A stretch of 64,000 nt of DNA, taken from NCBI GenBank assembly GCA_026393755.1, contig JAPKZO010000022.1, forward strand, positions 1-64,000, given 5' to 3'. A program made the translations under genes and the position numbers. Shown here piece after piece: positions 21,144 to 29,575 of the stretch; position 1 is the stretch's first letter; the number at the start of each line of letters is the position of its first letter. The notes below the pieces were generated by a model. That model was not told where the DNA came from. It did no database searches and saw only the letters and a program-made list of their open reading frames with translations. This DNA comes from Acidobacteriota bacterium (GTDB lineage: Bacteria > Acidobacteriota > Vicinamibacteria > Vicinamibacterales > JAKQTR01).

Positions 21144-23329
21144 GGCGTACGCGTCCGGTCCGACACGGCTGTCTTCGACGTCTGGGCTTGCGTCCGCGAA
21201 ACTGGGCTCGGCTGACCAAATCCGGCCAAAGCCCGGAGCGCGGCGCCAGTCCAAGGCCCGCCAATCGCCCGCAACGCCGAGGCGGCCGCGATTCTGAATC
21301 GCAGCGCTCGATAGGGGGCACGCCACCGCGTCCGGCCGAACACCAGCATCAGTGCCCTGGCTGCTTCGTCAGTGCCGGCCTGTCGCAAGGCCGAGATGAC
21401 CAGCCGATAGACGCGCGGCGCGATCGCAGTCTGATCCACTCGCAGTACGAAGCGCGCGAGAATGGGAACGGCGTGCTGCCGCCCCAGCCCGGCCACCTGT
21501 TCCACGAAGACCATCTGGCTGGCCGCATCTGCCCCGGCGATCCCGCTCGCCAGGATGTCGCGTGCCCGGTCCGTTGACGAGGTGGCCAGCGCCTGGAAGG
21601 CTTCGCGCCGAACGTCGGGGTGAGAATCCGCGAGGCACGTCCCGAGCGCCGATGCGTCGTCCGAATCCCCAGTGAGCCGCAGCAGCCGGATCGCGGCGAC
21701 CCGTACCGGTGGCGAGTCCTTCTCCACACCAAGCACCCGGCGAAGGGCCCGGCGTCCTGGTTCTCCCAGGGCGGTGACGAGGCGTTCGGCGCGCGCGCGG
21801 GCCGACACGTCACTCTCGACCGCCCACTGACGAACGACCACCGGCACGATTCCTGGTCCGATGGCGGTCAGCAGTCGGATGATGGCATCGGACGACTCCG
21901 GCGGATCTGCATGGGAAAGCTCCGCCAGCGCCTCCCGCGTGGCCGTAGAGGCCGCCAGTTTCTGGAGGATCTCCGCAGCTGACGTCCGCCGGAGGCCGTC
22001 ATCCGATTCCGACGCCACCTGCTTGATCGCCTCAGCGACACGTGCCGCGTCCGTCCAATTGCCGGCGTCTGCAGCCTCGACTACGTGGTCGCGCAGGATC
22101 TCCAGCACCGCGCCGGTCCGAACCGGTTGAGTCTCCACGCGCGCGAGATCGAGTAGAAACTGAACATCGAGCTGGTTGACCGTGTCGTCCTCGATCGAGT
22201 TCAGCCACGCGGCGATCCGCGCGGGCGGGTCTGGCGTGCGCTGCACCACCGAGTCAGCCCTCGTGTTGACGGACTGGAGTTTGCGCGCGTACTGTTCGGG
22301 CACGAACTTGCTGTCGGAATAGGCGTTCAAATCGCGCTCGAGTTCCGCCCACTTCTCCAGGACTCCTGCTTCGAACCCGACGCCTTGCGCCGCCACCAGG
22401 ACGCGGCGACGTCGGACGGCATCAGGCAGCAGCGTCGTAATGACCTCGCTCAACCGTGGAGATGCCGCCGCTGACGGTTCGATGGCCTTTGCCACAAACT
22501 GCGACACCGTCGTGTCGGACATCCGTTCCACAAGAGCCGTCACGATATCCAGCGTACCGACCGTCGCTTCGGCCGAACCGCGTTGATCGAGCAGCCCGGC
22601 CATCGTGCCCGCACTGAGGTGTTCCCCTATCGCCGCGGCCCGACGGAACACGTCATCGAACTGGGCCGGTGCGGCTGCCCACGTGAGTTGCGCCGCCGCC
22701 CGCAATTCGCGCAGGATAGCCGCGACTGCCTGAGGTTCGTCGGCGGCGTTGTCCACCGCGCGCTTCAGCGCACCGCAGGGGTCGTCCAGCAGCGACGCGC
22801 CGACACCCGCTGTCTCGAGGTAATGACTGATGATGCCTGCCAGTTCGTTGAAGTCGCCGCCGACCTGTCCGCGCAGCAGGGCGCCGAAATCGATCTCCAG
22901 GATGGCCGGGCTCCGATGACGCAGTGTCTTCCACTGTCGCTGGATCCCTCCTGCGGCCCGCATCTCTTCCGGGGTGCGGCCGAGCAGCACAAACAACGCC
23001 CGCCACGCCTCAACGCTAGCCTTGCCGTCGACACTCATGGCGCCGACGCCATGGCGGTGCAGAATCGCGGCCAGTTCGCCGACCACCGTCTGGGTGCTGT
23101 CAATCAGGACACCCCCGGCCAGGAAAGCCCCCGGGAGGATGGAGAGAGAGAGCGACCCTTTTGCGGAAGCGATGTTAGCGGCAGCGACAACCTTGTCAAG
23201 CGCGGCGACCACCGACTGATGCGTGGCGGGATAGAACCCGACCGCGCGCACGGCGGCGCGAAACGCCCGCGCGAATTCCAGAACAGGCGTCTCGTCGAAC
23301 GGCTTCGTCGTGCTGGCATCGGTCGCCAT
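21140..23329 (-). CDS. HEAT-repeat protein coupled to an HD-GYP protein
   Basis: A 729-residue protein without signal peptide or membrane helix. The C-terminal part holds HEAT/armadillo-type repeats (such as PVRVAAIRLLRLTGDSDDAS and HPDVRREAFQALATS), a scaffold for protein contacts. The N-terminal half is helical with no recognised domain; its opening residues resemble those of the HD-GYP partner (FYPATHQSVVAALDKVV against SISHPSVGEHISGLL), which may reflect a shared sensory module. ATG at 23329 is chosen; a GTG lies two codons upstream. It probably controls or positions the HD-GYP protein. Confidence 0.75.
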   Translation of the reverse strand: MATDASTTKPFDETPVLEFARAFRAAVRAVGFYPATHQSVVAALDKVVAAANIASAKGSLSLSILPGAFLAGGVLIDSTQTVVGELAAILHRHGVGAMSVDGKASVEAWRALFVLLGRTPEEMRAAGGIQRQWKTLRHRSPAILEIDFGALLRGQVGGDFNELAGIISHYLETAGVGASLLDDPCGALKRAVDNAADEPQAVAAILRELRAAAQLTWAAAPAQFDDVFRRAAAIGEHLSAGTMAGLLDQRGSAEATVGTLDIVTALVERMSDTTVSQFVAKAIEPSAAASPRLSEVITTLLPDAVRRRRVLVAAQGVGFEAGVLEKWAELERDLNAYSDSKFVPEQYARKLQSVNTRADSVVQRTPDPPARIAAWLNSIEDDTVNQLDVQFLLDLARVETQPVRTGAVLEILRDHVVEAADAGNWTDAARVAEAIKQVASESDDGLRRTSAAEILQKLAASTATREALAELSHADPPESSDAIIRLLTAIGPGIVPVVVRQWAVESDVSARARAERLVTALGEPGRRALRRVLGVEKDSPPVRVAAIRLLRLTGDSDDASALGTCLADSHPDVRREAFQALATSSTDRARDILASGIAGADAASQMVFVEQVAGLGRQHAVPILARFVLRVDQTAIAPRVYRLVISALRQAGTDEAARALMLVFGRTRWRAPYRALRFRIAAASALRAIGGPWTGAALRALAGFGQPSPVSRTQAQTSKTAVSDRTRTP

Positions 23330-23620
23330 AGCCACGTGACTCTTTCAGAAACCGGCCGCCCTGACCGATGACGTCCGCTCGACCGCGTTCCGCGTGCGAA
23401 GCGGCCGCACACCTCCGGCCAACGGCCCGGCAATACGCTCAGTGCAGAATACCAGCACTCATCATCTTCTGGAACGTCATCTTGCCGAATGGCACGTCGA
23501 GGCGGTCAGGTAGCCGGCAGCGACGATTTCGGCGTTCGGATCTCACGGCTCCGTGGGGTAAGCTGTGCTCCTGCGCCGTGGGGTTGAATCCGTGCTGGTG
23601 ATCGTGGAGGGGGGATTCTG

Positions 23621-24253
23621 GTGAATGGCACAGGTTTTGTCGATTACTACGAGTTGCTGCAACTGAGTTCGAATGCCGACTTCGACACGATCGAACGCGT
23701 CTTCAGGCATCTCGCCAAGAGGTTCCACCCCGACAACGAAGTGTCCGCGGACCCTGACCAGTTCCGCCAGATTGTCGACGCCCACAAGACGCTGGCCGAT
23801 CCGGAGGCCCGTGTCGCGTACGACGTGAAGTATCAGGAGTACTGGAACAGCAAGTGGAGGCTGGCGTCGGAGGCGAGTGACGGCACCGCCTTCGGGGACG
23901 ACCGCGAAACCCGCGAGCACCTGCTGTCACTCCTGTACGTCCAGCGGCGACGCAATATGAACAACCCGGGCCTTGGTGAGTACGAAATGGCCCGTCTGCT
24001 TCGTACGCCGGTCGAGCTGGTGGAATTCCACGTGTGGTACCTGAAGGCCAAGGGCTGGGTGGAGCGTCTCGACACGGGACAACTGGCGATCAGCGCCATG
24101 GGTGTCGATCAGGTCGAGCAGGGCCGGCTCAGGCTCAGTCACGACCATCTCCTTGAGTCCCACGATGTTGCCACCAAGATAGAGGCCCCAGGACCTGCGG
24201 GGCCCTCCGGTTCTGAGGTCGACCGGACTCAAGGGAAGCTCCCGGACGCCTGA
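23621..24253 (+). CDS. J-domain protein with C-terminal winged-helix-like region
   Basis: A 210-residue protein. The first 70 residues are a J domain with the HPD tripeptide at 36-38, which stimulates DnaK ATPase. It lacks the G/F and zinc-finger regions of DnaJ. Residues of about 100-165 (NPGLGEYEMARLLRTPVELVEFHVWYLKAKGWVER) look like a winged helix. The start is GTG, preceded by a GGAGGGGGG tract. It is a single gene; the client and DNA target are unknown. Confidence 0.8.
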   Translation: MNGTGFVDYYELLQLSSNADFDTIERVFRHLAKRFHPDNEVSADPDQFRQIVDAHKTLADPEARVAYDVKYQEYWNSKWRLASEASDGTAFGDDRETREHLLSLLYVQRRRNMNNPGLGEYEMARLLRTPVELVEFHVWYLKAKGWVERLDTGQLAISAMGVDQVEQGRLRLSHDHLLESHDVATKIEAPGPAGPSGSEVDRTQGKLPDA

Positions 24254-24339
24254 CGACTGGCCCGGAGAGCGAGGCGTGACGGGTCGGCTGTTGATTTCCA
24301 GACAAACAGGCAGGGTGACGCCCGATTCGCTTGGCGCCA

Positions 24340-24390
24340 TTGTGACGGGGGATGGGTGACGGGATATAATCTGGCTAGACAGGCTAGCCA
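24340..24390 (+). promoter_or_regulatory. promoter and operator of the Phd/PIN toxin-antitoxin operon
   Basis: A -35-like TTGTGA (24340-24345) and a perfect -10 TATAAT (24365-24370) are 19 bp apart. Immediately downstream lies a perfect palindrome TGGCTAG-ACAGG-CTAGCCA (24372-24390) covering the expected transcription start. This position suits autorepression by the antitoxin complex. Confidence 0.65.
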
Positions 24391-24402
24391 AGGGGGTGTG
24401 GC

Positions 24403-24654
24403 GTGCTGGACCGATGGCAGCTGCAGGATGCAAAGAACCGCTTCAGCGAGCTGGTCGACACGGTACTGACGACCGGGCCGCAGATGGTGACCCGCCGGGG
24501 CAAGGACGCCGTGGTCGTGATACCGGCCAAGGTCTATCGGCAGCTGACGCGACCCAGCGGCAGCCTCCTGGAGTTCTTCGCCAACTCTCCCCTGAGAGGC
24601 GCGCGACTCGACCTCGTCCGTGACGAGGACACCGGACGGAGGGTCCGTCTGTGA
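24403..24654 (+). CDS. Phd/YefM-family antitoxin
   Basis: An 83-residue antitoxin. The N-terminal WQLQDAKNRFSELVD and PQMVTRRGKDAVVVIP are the Phd/YefM DNA-binding fold; the C-terminal 30 residues form the toxin-binding tail. GTG start with AAGGGGG 6 nt upstream. The stop overlaps the toxin start by 4 nt (GTGA). It probably represses its own promoter through the palindrome at 24372-24390. Confidence 0.9.
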   Translation: MLDRWQLQDAKNRFSELVDTVLTTGPQMVTRRGKDAVVVIPAKVYRQLTRPSGSLLEFFANSPLRGARLDLVRDEDTGRRVRL

Positions 24655-25073
24655 GATACGTTCTCGACACCTGTCTCATCTCCGAACTCCAGAAGTCGCG
24701 GCCATCGAAGGCCGTGTGCGCCTGGCTGGCGGCGCAGAACGAGGAAGACCTGTATCTGAGCGTCCTCACGCTCGGCGAGATTCAGAAAGGCATCTCCCAA
24801 CTCGCGGACGGCAAGAAGAAGACGCGGCTCCAGTCGTGGCTGGATCGCGATTTGCGCGGCCGGTTTCAAGGACGGATCGCGCCGGTCACAGAAGAGGTGG
24901 CGCTGACGTGGGGACGGGTGTCCGGCGAAGCACTGCGACGGGGCAGGCCGCTATCGGTGATCGACGCGCTGATTGCGGCCACGGGGATCGCCATCGATGC
25001 CACGATCGTCACGCGGGACGACGCGGGAATCGGCGCAACTAGGGCGACGACGGTCAATCCCTGGGCATCTTAG
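24651..25073 (+). CDS. VapC/FitB-like PIN-domain toxin
   Basis: A 140-residue PIN-domain ribonuclease. Conserved acids appear in MRYVLDTCLISE (D6, E12), LGEIQKG and PLSVIDALIAATG, with TIVTRDD near the end, the usual four-acid magnesium site. PIN toxins cut tRNA or mRNA when freed from the antitoxin. Start is GTG within the antitoxin gene end. Confidence 0.9.
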   Translation: MRYVLDTCLISELQKSRPSKAVCAWLAAQNEEDLYLSVLTLGEIQKGISQLADGKKKTRLQSWLDRDLRGRFQGRIAPVTEEVALTWGRVSGEALRRGRPLSVIDALIAATGIAIDATIVTRDDAGIGATRATTVNPWAS

Positions 25074-25185
25074 ACATGCCGCTCGGCCGTACCACCGCGA
25101 CACAAACCGACGCGGCGGGGGTTGGGAGATCGATGGCCCTGTAATCAAACCCTGGGCGCCGGTCGTAATTGCAGGTGAGGGAGCC

Positions 25186-26223
25186 ATGATTCGCACGATT
25201 CGTCTGCCCGCGGCCGGGGCTATTGCGGCCGCCTTGTGGTGGTGTTCGGCGACGCTGTTGGCGCAGGCCCCGACGGCGCCGGCATCCGCCTCGTCGCAGA
25301 ACCAACCAACTCGGCAGACTCGGCAGGGGCAGGCCACCGATGGTCCTGCTCCGGTTGATGACCGCCTGGCTACGCCGACGGGGCATGACGTGAACGTCAG
25401 CGTGGGCGGCTACACCTACGTCGAGCCCGACCGGCTGCGCATCTCGATCCACGGCCCCAAGCTCGGGGGCGAGTACACCGGCACCGTGTCGCTCAACCAG
25501 CGCCGGCGCTGGTTTGCCCAAGCCAATGTGCGGGGCACCTTTGGGAACGTCACCTACACTGGCTGGTGTTCCCCGTGGCTGATCAAGCCCAACAGCGCCT
25601 CACCAAATGGCTATGAGCTGGATGTGGGCGATGCGTCAGCGTGCAGCGAGAACGGCGACCAGGACTGGTATCTGGAAGGCCGCGCCCTGGTCGGCAAGGA
25701 TTTCGTCGGTCGCGCATGGGCGTTGTCGCCCTATACCGGCCTGGGTGTCCGTCATTTGTCGAATGGCACGACCGGCACCGCCGGCTTCCGCACGGACGAG
25801 TATCTCTATCTGCCTTTCGGCGCCACGGCACGCACCGACGCTGGTTCGCATCGCGTGCTGAGCTTCAACGTGGAATACGATCGCCTGATCCGGGGCTGGC
25901 AGAAGACCCGCAACTCGGAATTGGGCGGCGGCTTTGTACCAGCGACGGCGACGGCGCCCGGCTTCACCATCGATGGCTTTACCGACATCTCGTTCGCCCA
26001 GCATGGAGGATGGGCACTGCGCGCAGGCGCGAAATATGAGGTGACCGCGCACTGGTCGGTGGAGCCGTATTACATCCACTGGAGCGTCAGCGACTCGCCG
26101 GTGAATTATGCCACCGCGGCGTTCACGGTCAACAGCGTCACCGCCCACGAGCAACTCGGCTACTATGAGCCTTTCAACACCACCAACGAGTTTGGCGTGA
26201 GACTGGGTCTGCATTTCAAGTGA
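25186..26223 (+). CDS. putative outer-membrane beta-barrel protein
   Basis: A 345-residue protein with a signal peptide (GAIAAALWWCSATLLAQ) and a Q/T/A-rich linker. The rest alternates polar and aromatic residues in strands (VNVSVGGYTYV, WFAQANVRGTFGNVTY, RVLSFNVEYDRLI, WSVEPYYIHWSV) and ends in LGLHFK, close to the terminal aromatic signature of outer-membrane barrels. No specific substrate can be named. GAGG about 6 nt before the ATG is its ribosome site. Confidence 0.7.
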   Translation: MIRTIRLPAAGAIAAALWWCSATLLAQAPTAPASASSQNQPTRQTRQGQATDGPAPVDDRLATPTGHDVNVSVGGYTYVEPDRLRISIHGPKLGGEYTGTVSLNQRRRWFAQANVRGTFGNVTYTGWCSPWLIKPNSASPNGYELDVGDASACSENGDQDWYLEGRALVGKDFVGRAWALSPYTGLGVRHLSNGTTGTAGFRTDEYLYLPFGATARTDAGSHRVLSFNVEYDRLIRGWQKTRNSELGGGFVPATATAPGFTIDGFTDISFAQHGGWALRAGAKYEVTAHWSVEPYYIHWSVSDSPVNYATAAFTVNSVTAHEQLGYYEPFNTTNEFGVRLGLHFK

Positions 26224-26478
26224 TCGGCCCGCTTACTTGCCCGCGGCCGCGACCTCATTGTCTCGCGGCGTGGGCACCTGGTGAACGTGGTGCCGGCGTG
26301 TGGATTCACGGAGAATGCGTATCGCGGTGGCAGGGCGCCGATTCGACCCTTCCGATTTCGCGCTCCTTCCATGTTCAAGTCTGGCGAACGCTCGGCTTCA
26401 CCCGCGGCGCTTCACGATCGCACCGAGCGCCGTCGGGTGCGCGCTAACTGCCGGACCGTGTTACGATTTGGTCCTGCT

Positions 26479-26555
<77 letters not shown>

Positions 26556-26587
26556 ACTAACGCCAATAGATGCAGGCACTTACAGCA

Positions 26588-26616
26588 CGGCCCGGCAAAA
26601 CACCGCCGGGCCGTTT
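26588..26616 (+). terminator. terminator after tRNA-Arg
   Basis: A perfect 9-bp stem CGGCCCGGC / GCCGGGCCG with an 8-nt loop, followed by TTT. It lies 33 bp past the tRNA end, just inside element 1. Confidence 0.7.
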
Positions 26617-26623
26617 CTGCGTT

Positions 26624-26643
26624 TTGTGCAACAGTTGTGCAAC
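26624..26643 (+). repeat. left arm-type site pair of element 1
   Basis: Two direct copies of TTGTGCAAC at 26624-26632 and 26635-26643, 11 bp apart. The same nonamer recurs as an inverted pair at 26745-26763 and as a direct pair at 39226-39244 near the other end, as expected for integrase arm-binding sites. Confidence 0.65.
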
Positions 26644-26744
26644 CAATCCGAAGGCCCAGCCATTCGAGCGCCCTCTGCCGGGTGGCCGATCAGGGCTCTG
26701 CTGGTCGCATCAGCGGACGCAGGATGGTGAATTGGTCGTCGGTG

Positions 26745-26763
26745 GTTGCACACCGTTGCACAA
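26745..26763 (-). repeat. second left arm-type site pair of element 1 (inverted)
   Basis: GTTGCAC at 26745-26751 and GTTGCACAA at 26755-26763 are the reverse complement of the TTGTGCAAC pair, 10 bp apart. Confidence 0.55.
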
Positions 26764-26898
26764 GATGTGACGCCAGGCTAGATGCCGGCCGTGACGTCTC
26801 GGTGTGGATGCGTGCCCCGCGAAGCCGCCCAGAGACAGCCTCCCAGCGTTCCCCGGTTCCTACTCCGCGGGGCACGTCCCTACAGCCCGTTCGTCGTC

Positions 26899-27165
26899 CT
26901 ACGCCGCCCTCGAAGTCGCCCATGTGTCAGGCCCCGAACAGATCGTCGAGTCGCTCGCGCGCCACATCGGCCGGTGTCTTCCGGAGCCCGCAGGACGGCC
27001 GGCACGCACGGGCACGAACGGCTGCCCACAGCCAGGACAGAGCCTTGACGCCTCCGGCTGCCAGGCATGGGCACACACCGCGCAGAACCAGCGGTGTAGC
27101 GCCCGGTCGTATTCGATCAAACGATGCTCGCCACAACGCGGGCAGCGCACGTCGGTGTGGTTCAT
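26899..27165 (-). CDS. small zinc-ribbon protein
   Basis: An 88-residue protein with cysteine pairs CPRCG (residues 8-12), CAVC (near 28-31) and CPGCG (near 43-47), suggesting one or two zinc ribbons; the tail is low in complexity. It is the last gene of the leftward train of element 1. Its ATG overlaps the stop of the preceding gene by 4 nt. Nucleic-acid binding or transcription modulation is plausible; the function is unknown. Confidence 0.65.
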   Translation of the reverse strand: MNHTDVRCPRCGEHRLIEYDRALHRWFCAVCAHAWQPEASRLCPGCGQPFVPVRAGRPAGSGRHRPMWRASDSTICSGPDTWATSRAA

Positions 27166-27416
27166 GGTGTGACTTCCGCCGGTTGTGCCGGTTCCCGCCG
27201 GGCGGGATACTGACGGCCGTCAGACGTGGTGCGGGTAGCATTGGCAGACTTTGCCAATGGTCGTACTGAATCAACGAGCGTATGCGACACGCCGCAGAGG
27301 TCTGCGATCGCCCGGCTGCTGAGCTTCGGAAACTCTCTCAGCGCGATCTCGACACACCGCCGTTTGTCAGCGTTGCTGCGGTGGAGGCCGTGGAGCGCAC
27401 GCTGCAGAGCCTTCAC
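27162..27416 (-). CDS. HTH protein resembling the C-terminal part of phage ParB-like proteins
   Basis: An 84-residue protein. NADKRRCVEIALREFPKLSS followed by RAIADLCGVSHTLVDSVRP is a helix-turn-helix like the one after the ParB N-domain in phage and plasmid proteins; TSDGRQYPARR is the usual motif after it. The ParB nuclease-like N-domain is missing. GTG at 27416 overlaps the upstream stop by 4 nt (GTGA), which supports this start over the longer frame to 27473. Probably binds DNA. Confidence 0.65.
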   Translation of the reverse strand: MKALQRALHGLHRSNADKRRCVEIALREFPKLSSRAIADLCGVSHTLVDSVRPLAKSANATRTTSDGRQYPARREPAQPAEVTP

Positions 27417-27892
27417 AACCGCTCCGCGTCCTGCTGGGTGTGGAACGTGACCGCCACGGCCAGCGCCGCCCATTCGTCACCATGCAGCTTGTAGAGCGGC
27501 CCGCCCTTGCGGATGCACGACGGGCCACCGAAGCGATCGATGAGGGCCTGTCGGATATTGGCGTCCTTCGCGCGGCTGTCATGACAGAGCGCCACCTTCA
27601 CAGCGAGACGGGGCAACCGATGCGCGTCCGTGCCCCGGCGTCGTGCCCACGCTTCGGCAAAGCGTCCGCTCCAGTAGCACGTCTCGAAGATCTCCGCGCC
27701 GACGGCCATGCCGTAGCTGGCAATCTGCTCGATGACCAGCTCGCCCGCGTCTGCTTGATCGGCTAGTGCCCACACCGCTGCGAGGATCGTGGCGTTGCTG
27801 TCCAGCGTCGCCGTCACCGTGCCATCAGCGGACAGCGTGACCAGCGCGCTTCGCACCGTGCCCGGGTCGAGCCCGATGATGGTCGTGTTCAT
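27413..27892 (-). CDS. RuvC-like phage nuclease
   Basis: A 159-residue protein with the RNase H-like fold of RuvC. IIGLDPGTVRSALV holds the first aspartate (D8), ELVIEQIASYGM the glutamate, and LHGDEWAALAVAV the C-terminal acidic pair. Such phage proteins resolve branched DNA before packaging. ATG overlaps the upstream stop by 4 nt. The fit is good by motif order and length; specificity is unknown. Confidence 0.75.
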   Translation of the reverse strand: MNTTIIGLDPGTVRSALVTLSADGTVTATLDSNATILAAVWALADQADAGELVIEQIASYGMAVGAEIFETCYWSGRFAEAWARRRGTDAHRLPRLAVKVALCHDSRAKDANIRQALIDRFGGPSCIRKGGPLYKLHGDEWAALAVAVTFHTQQDAERL

Positions 27893-28131
27893 GCCGTGAC
27901 CCCGCCTGTCACCGCCTCGTGCGTGGGCCGTTCAATCAGCACCTGGACGCTCTCGAAGACCCGCTTCGGGACCGACCGCCGGGCTTCCCGGATGGCCCGG
28001 GCCGCCGCCGTCGAGACGGACCCCGCCGCCACGTCCAGCCGGACCGTCTCGGGAGGGGCTGTCTCAGGGCTCTCGAAGGTCACTGTGTATTTCCACGTCT
28101 TCGGCATTTCATGTCCCATCTGGGCCGTCAT
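27889..28131 (-). CDS. hypothetical protein of element 1
   Basis: An 80-residue protein (or 72 if it starts at the ATG at 28107). The segment WKYTVTFESPE, then a helix AARAIREARRSVPKRVFESVQVLIE, suggests a small alpha/beta fold. The stop overlaps the RuvC-like start. I recognise no family. Coding potential rests on the tight packing of the gene train and balanced composition. Confidence 0.55.
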   Translation of the reverse strand: MTAQMGHEMPKTWKYTVTFESPETAPPETVRLDVAAGSVSTAAARAIREARRSVPKRVFESVQVLIERPTHEAVTGGVTA

Positions 28132-28193
28132 AGCGCACGGCTGGCACCTTCCCGGGCCTATCTGGCGTCAGGTGTGCCCATCGTGTTCACGTC

Positions 28194-28406
28194 CTACACC
28201 GATTCCACATCCGCCGCCCGTGGTCCCTTCGGCGCATCCGTCCGCGTGAACGTCACCCGGCCGCCGATGCTGGGCTCGCCCACGGTCCAGGCGTTCACAT
28301 GGACGAACACGTCCGGGCCGCCCGTGTCCGCCTTGATGAACCCGTACCCCTTTTCGTCCCGCCACGTCGTCAATACGCCCGTCTCTCGCTGTCCTGTCGT
28401 GTCCAT
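28194..28406 (-). CDS. cold-shock domain protein
   Basis: A 70-residue protein, the usual length of CspA proteins. GVLTTWRDEKGYGFI carries the RNP1-like KGYGFI and DVFVHV is RNP2. It binds single-stranded nucleic acid. GTGAGG with 7-nt spacing selects the ATG at 28406. A cold-shock protein inside a satellite-like element could act as a single-strand binder in replication or as an RNA chaperone; that is inference. Confidence 0.85.
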   Translation of the reverse strand: MDTTGQRETGVLTTWRDEKGYGFIKADTGGPDVFVHVNAWTVGEPSIGGRVTFTRTDAPKGPRAADVESV

Positions 28407-28564
28407 CGTCATCCTCACTTGTCTCGAAGTTCCTTCCGCCACCGTGGGCGCCGGCCGATACCGCCGCGCGCCTACAGGTTGAACAGAGGCCCGGCCCGAT
28501 AGGGAATGTCGAGCCAGGCCAGGCGCCCACTCAGCGAGCGCCCACGCCCGCCCCAGGCGAGCGA

Positions 28565-29215
28565 TTACAGAATCGTGATCCCTTCGGTGCCCTGGGGCTC
28601 GATGCCCTCTTCCCGCAGCGCCTCGGCGACGTGCGACTCCGCGACGTTCAACGCGACGCGGAGCCCTTCGGCTAAGTGCTCCATCTCGGCCAGCTCGGGC
28701 TGCATCGTGGCGATCCGCTCGTCGTCGAGCTTCTGGAGATCCTCGAAGGGCACCGTCGGGAACGCCCGCGGGGCATCCTTCAGCGCCTGTACGAAATCCT
28801 TGTCGCCGTTCTTGACCGCTTGCGCGAGCATGGCCGTGAGCTCGAAATCTTTCTTCCCGGCCAGTCTTGAACGGATCTCTTGGCCCTTGAGATACTGCAA
28901 TACCGGATCGACCTTCGGCGCGTCGTACGCCGACAAGGCCCGCAACCGCGCCCGCTCCGACGCCACCTTGTCTTGGAGCGGCTGCACGTACTTCGATTGG
29001 CGTTCAGCCAATGCGGTCCGCGCGGCCAGGGCTGCCTCTCTGATCTTGCCCGCCTGTTCTGCGGGCACATACGCGGCTTTGACGCGCGTGCGTCGCATCT
29101 GGAAATTCTCAAGCACGAGCCCGATGTCCTTCGCCTTCGCTATGAACCCGTCTTTGTGCTCCGGCTTCAGGCCCGGGATGCGAGCGTTGATAGCCGTGCC
29201 GAAATCTAGAACCAT
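28565..29215 (-). CDS. coiled-coil hypothetical phage protein
   Basis: A 216-residue acidic, highly helical protein with long charged stretches (AALAARTALAERQSKYVQPLQDK and others) and no membrane segment. AGGAGA 7 nt before the ATG gives a firm start. It lies two genes behind the terminase, the place where head or scaffold genes often sit, but nothing in the sequence proves such a role. Confidence 0.65.
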   Translation of the reverse strand: MVLDFGTAINARIPGLKPEHKDGFIAKAKDIGLVLENFQMRRTRVKAAYVPAEQAGKIREAALAARTALAERQSKYVQPLQDKVASERARLRALSAYDAPKVDPVLQYLKGQEIRSRLAGKKDFELTAMLAQAVKNGDKDFVQALKDAPRAFPTVPFEDLQKLDDERIATMQPELAEMEHLAEGLRVALNVAESHVAEALREEGIEPQGTEGITIL

Positions 29216-29252
29216 GTTCGTGTCTCCTGTGTCCGTGTGTCCGTTGCCGTGG

Positions 29253-29558
29253 TTACTCGCCCAAACCCGTGAGGGCCATTGTGTAGAACGCCGATTGCCC
29301 CTCCGCCTCGGTCAACTCGTTCGTCAACCGGCCAATGTCCGCGCCGGCCGATGCGCCGGACCCGATACGCAGTTCGTCGGCCATCGCGGCCGCACAGGCC
29401 GCCTCCAGTTCCGCCGTGAGCGAGACGATCCGGGCGTCGACCGTGGCCTTGCGCGCCGTCGTCAACGCGATCACGGCGGCCGGATCGGGCGTGGGGCGTG
29501 ACTGATTGGCACTGAATGCGCCGACGGAAAGGGGATTCGGGAAATACTTGATGTTCAT
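29253..29558 (-). CDS. small hypothetical protein behind the terminase
   Basis: A 101-residue protein beginning MNIKYFPNPLSVGAF, with a helical body. GGAG 8 nt upstream supports the ATG at 29558; a second ATG at 29579 would overlap the terminase stop (ATGA) and add 7 residues. The family is not recognised. Confidence 0.6.
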   Translation of the reverse strand: MNIKYFPNPLSVGAFSANQSRPTPDPAAVIALTTARKATVDARIVSLTAELEAACAAAMADELRIGSGASAGADIGRLTNELTEAEGQSAFYTMALTGLGE

Positions 29559-29575
29559 CTGCCGTGCTCCTGATT

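Larger units (their letters stand above)
26556..26898. other. non-coding left end of element 1
   Basis: About 340 bp without a supported gene. It holds the tRNA terminator and the two arm-type site pairs. A long open frame on the plus strand across this region has no protein-like features. Confidence 0.6.

Noticed and set aside
26637-27269. Plus-strand open frame of 210 codons over the left end of element 1
   Set aside because: It crosses arm-type repeats and runs opposite two coupled minus-strand genes; proline/arginine-rich shadow.
28444-28530. Long-range inverted repeat GTGGGCGCC/GGCGCCCAC as a structured RNA
   Set aside because: Arms are about 60 nt apart with an indel and the inner region folds poorly; may be chance in GC-rich DNA.
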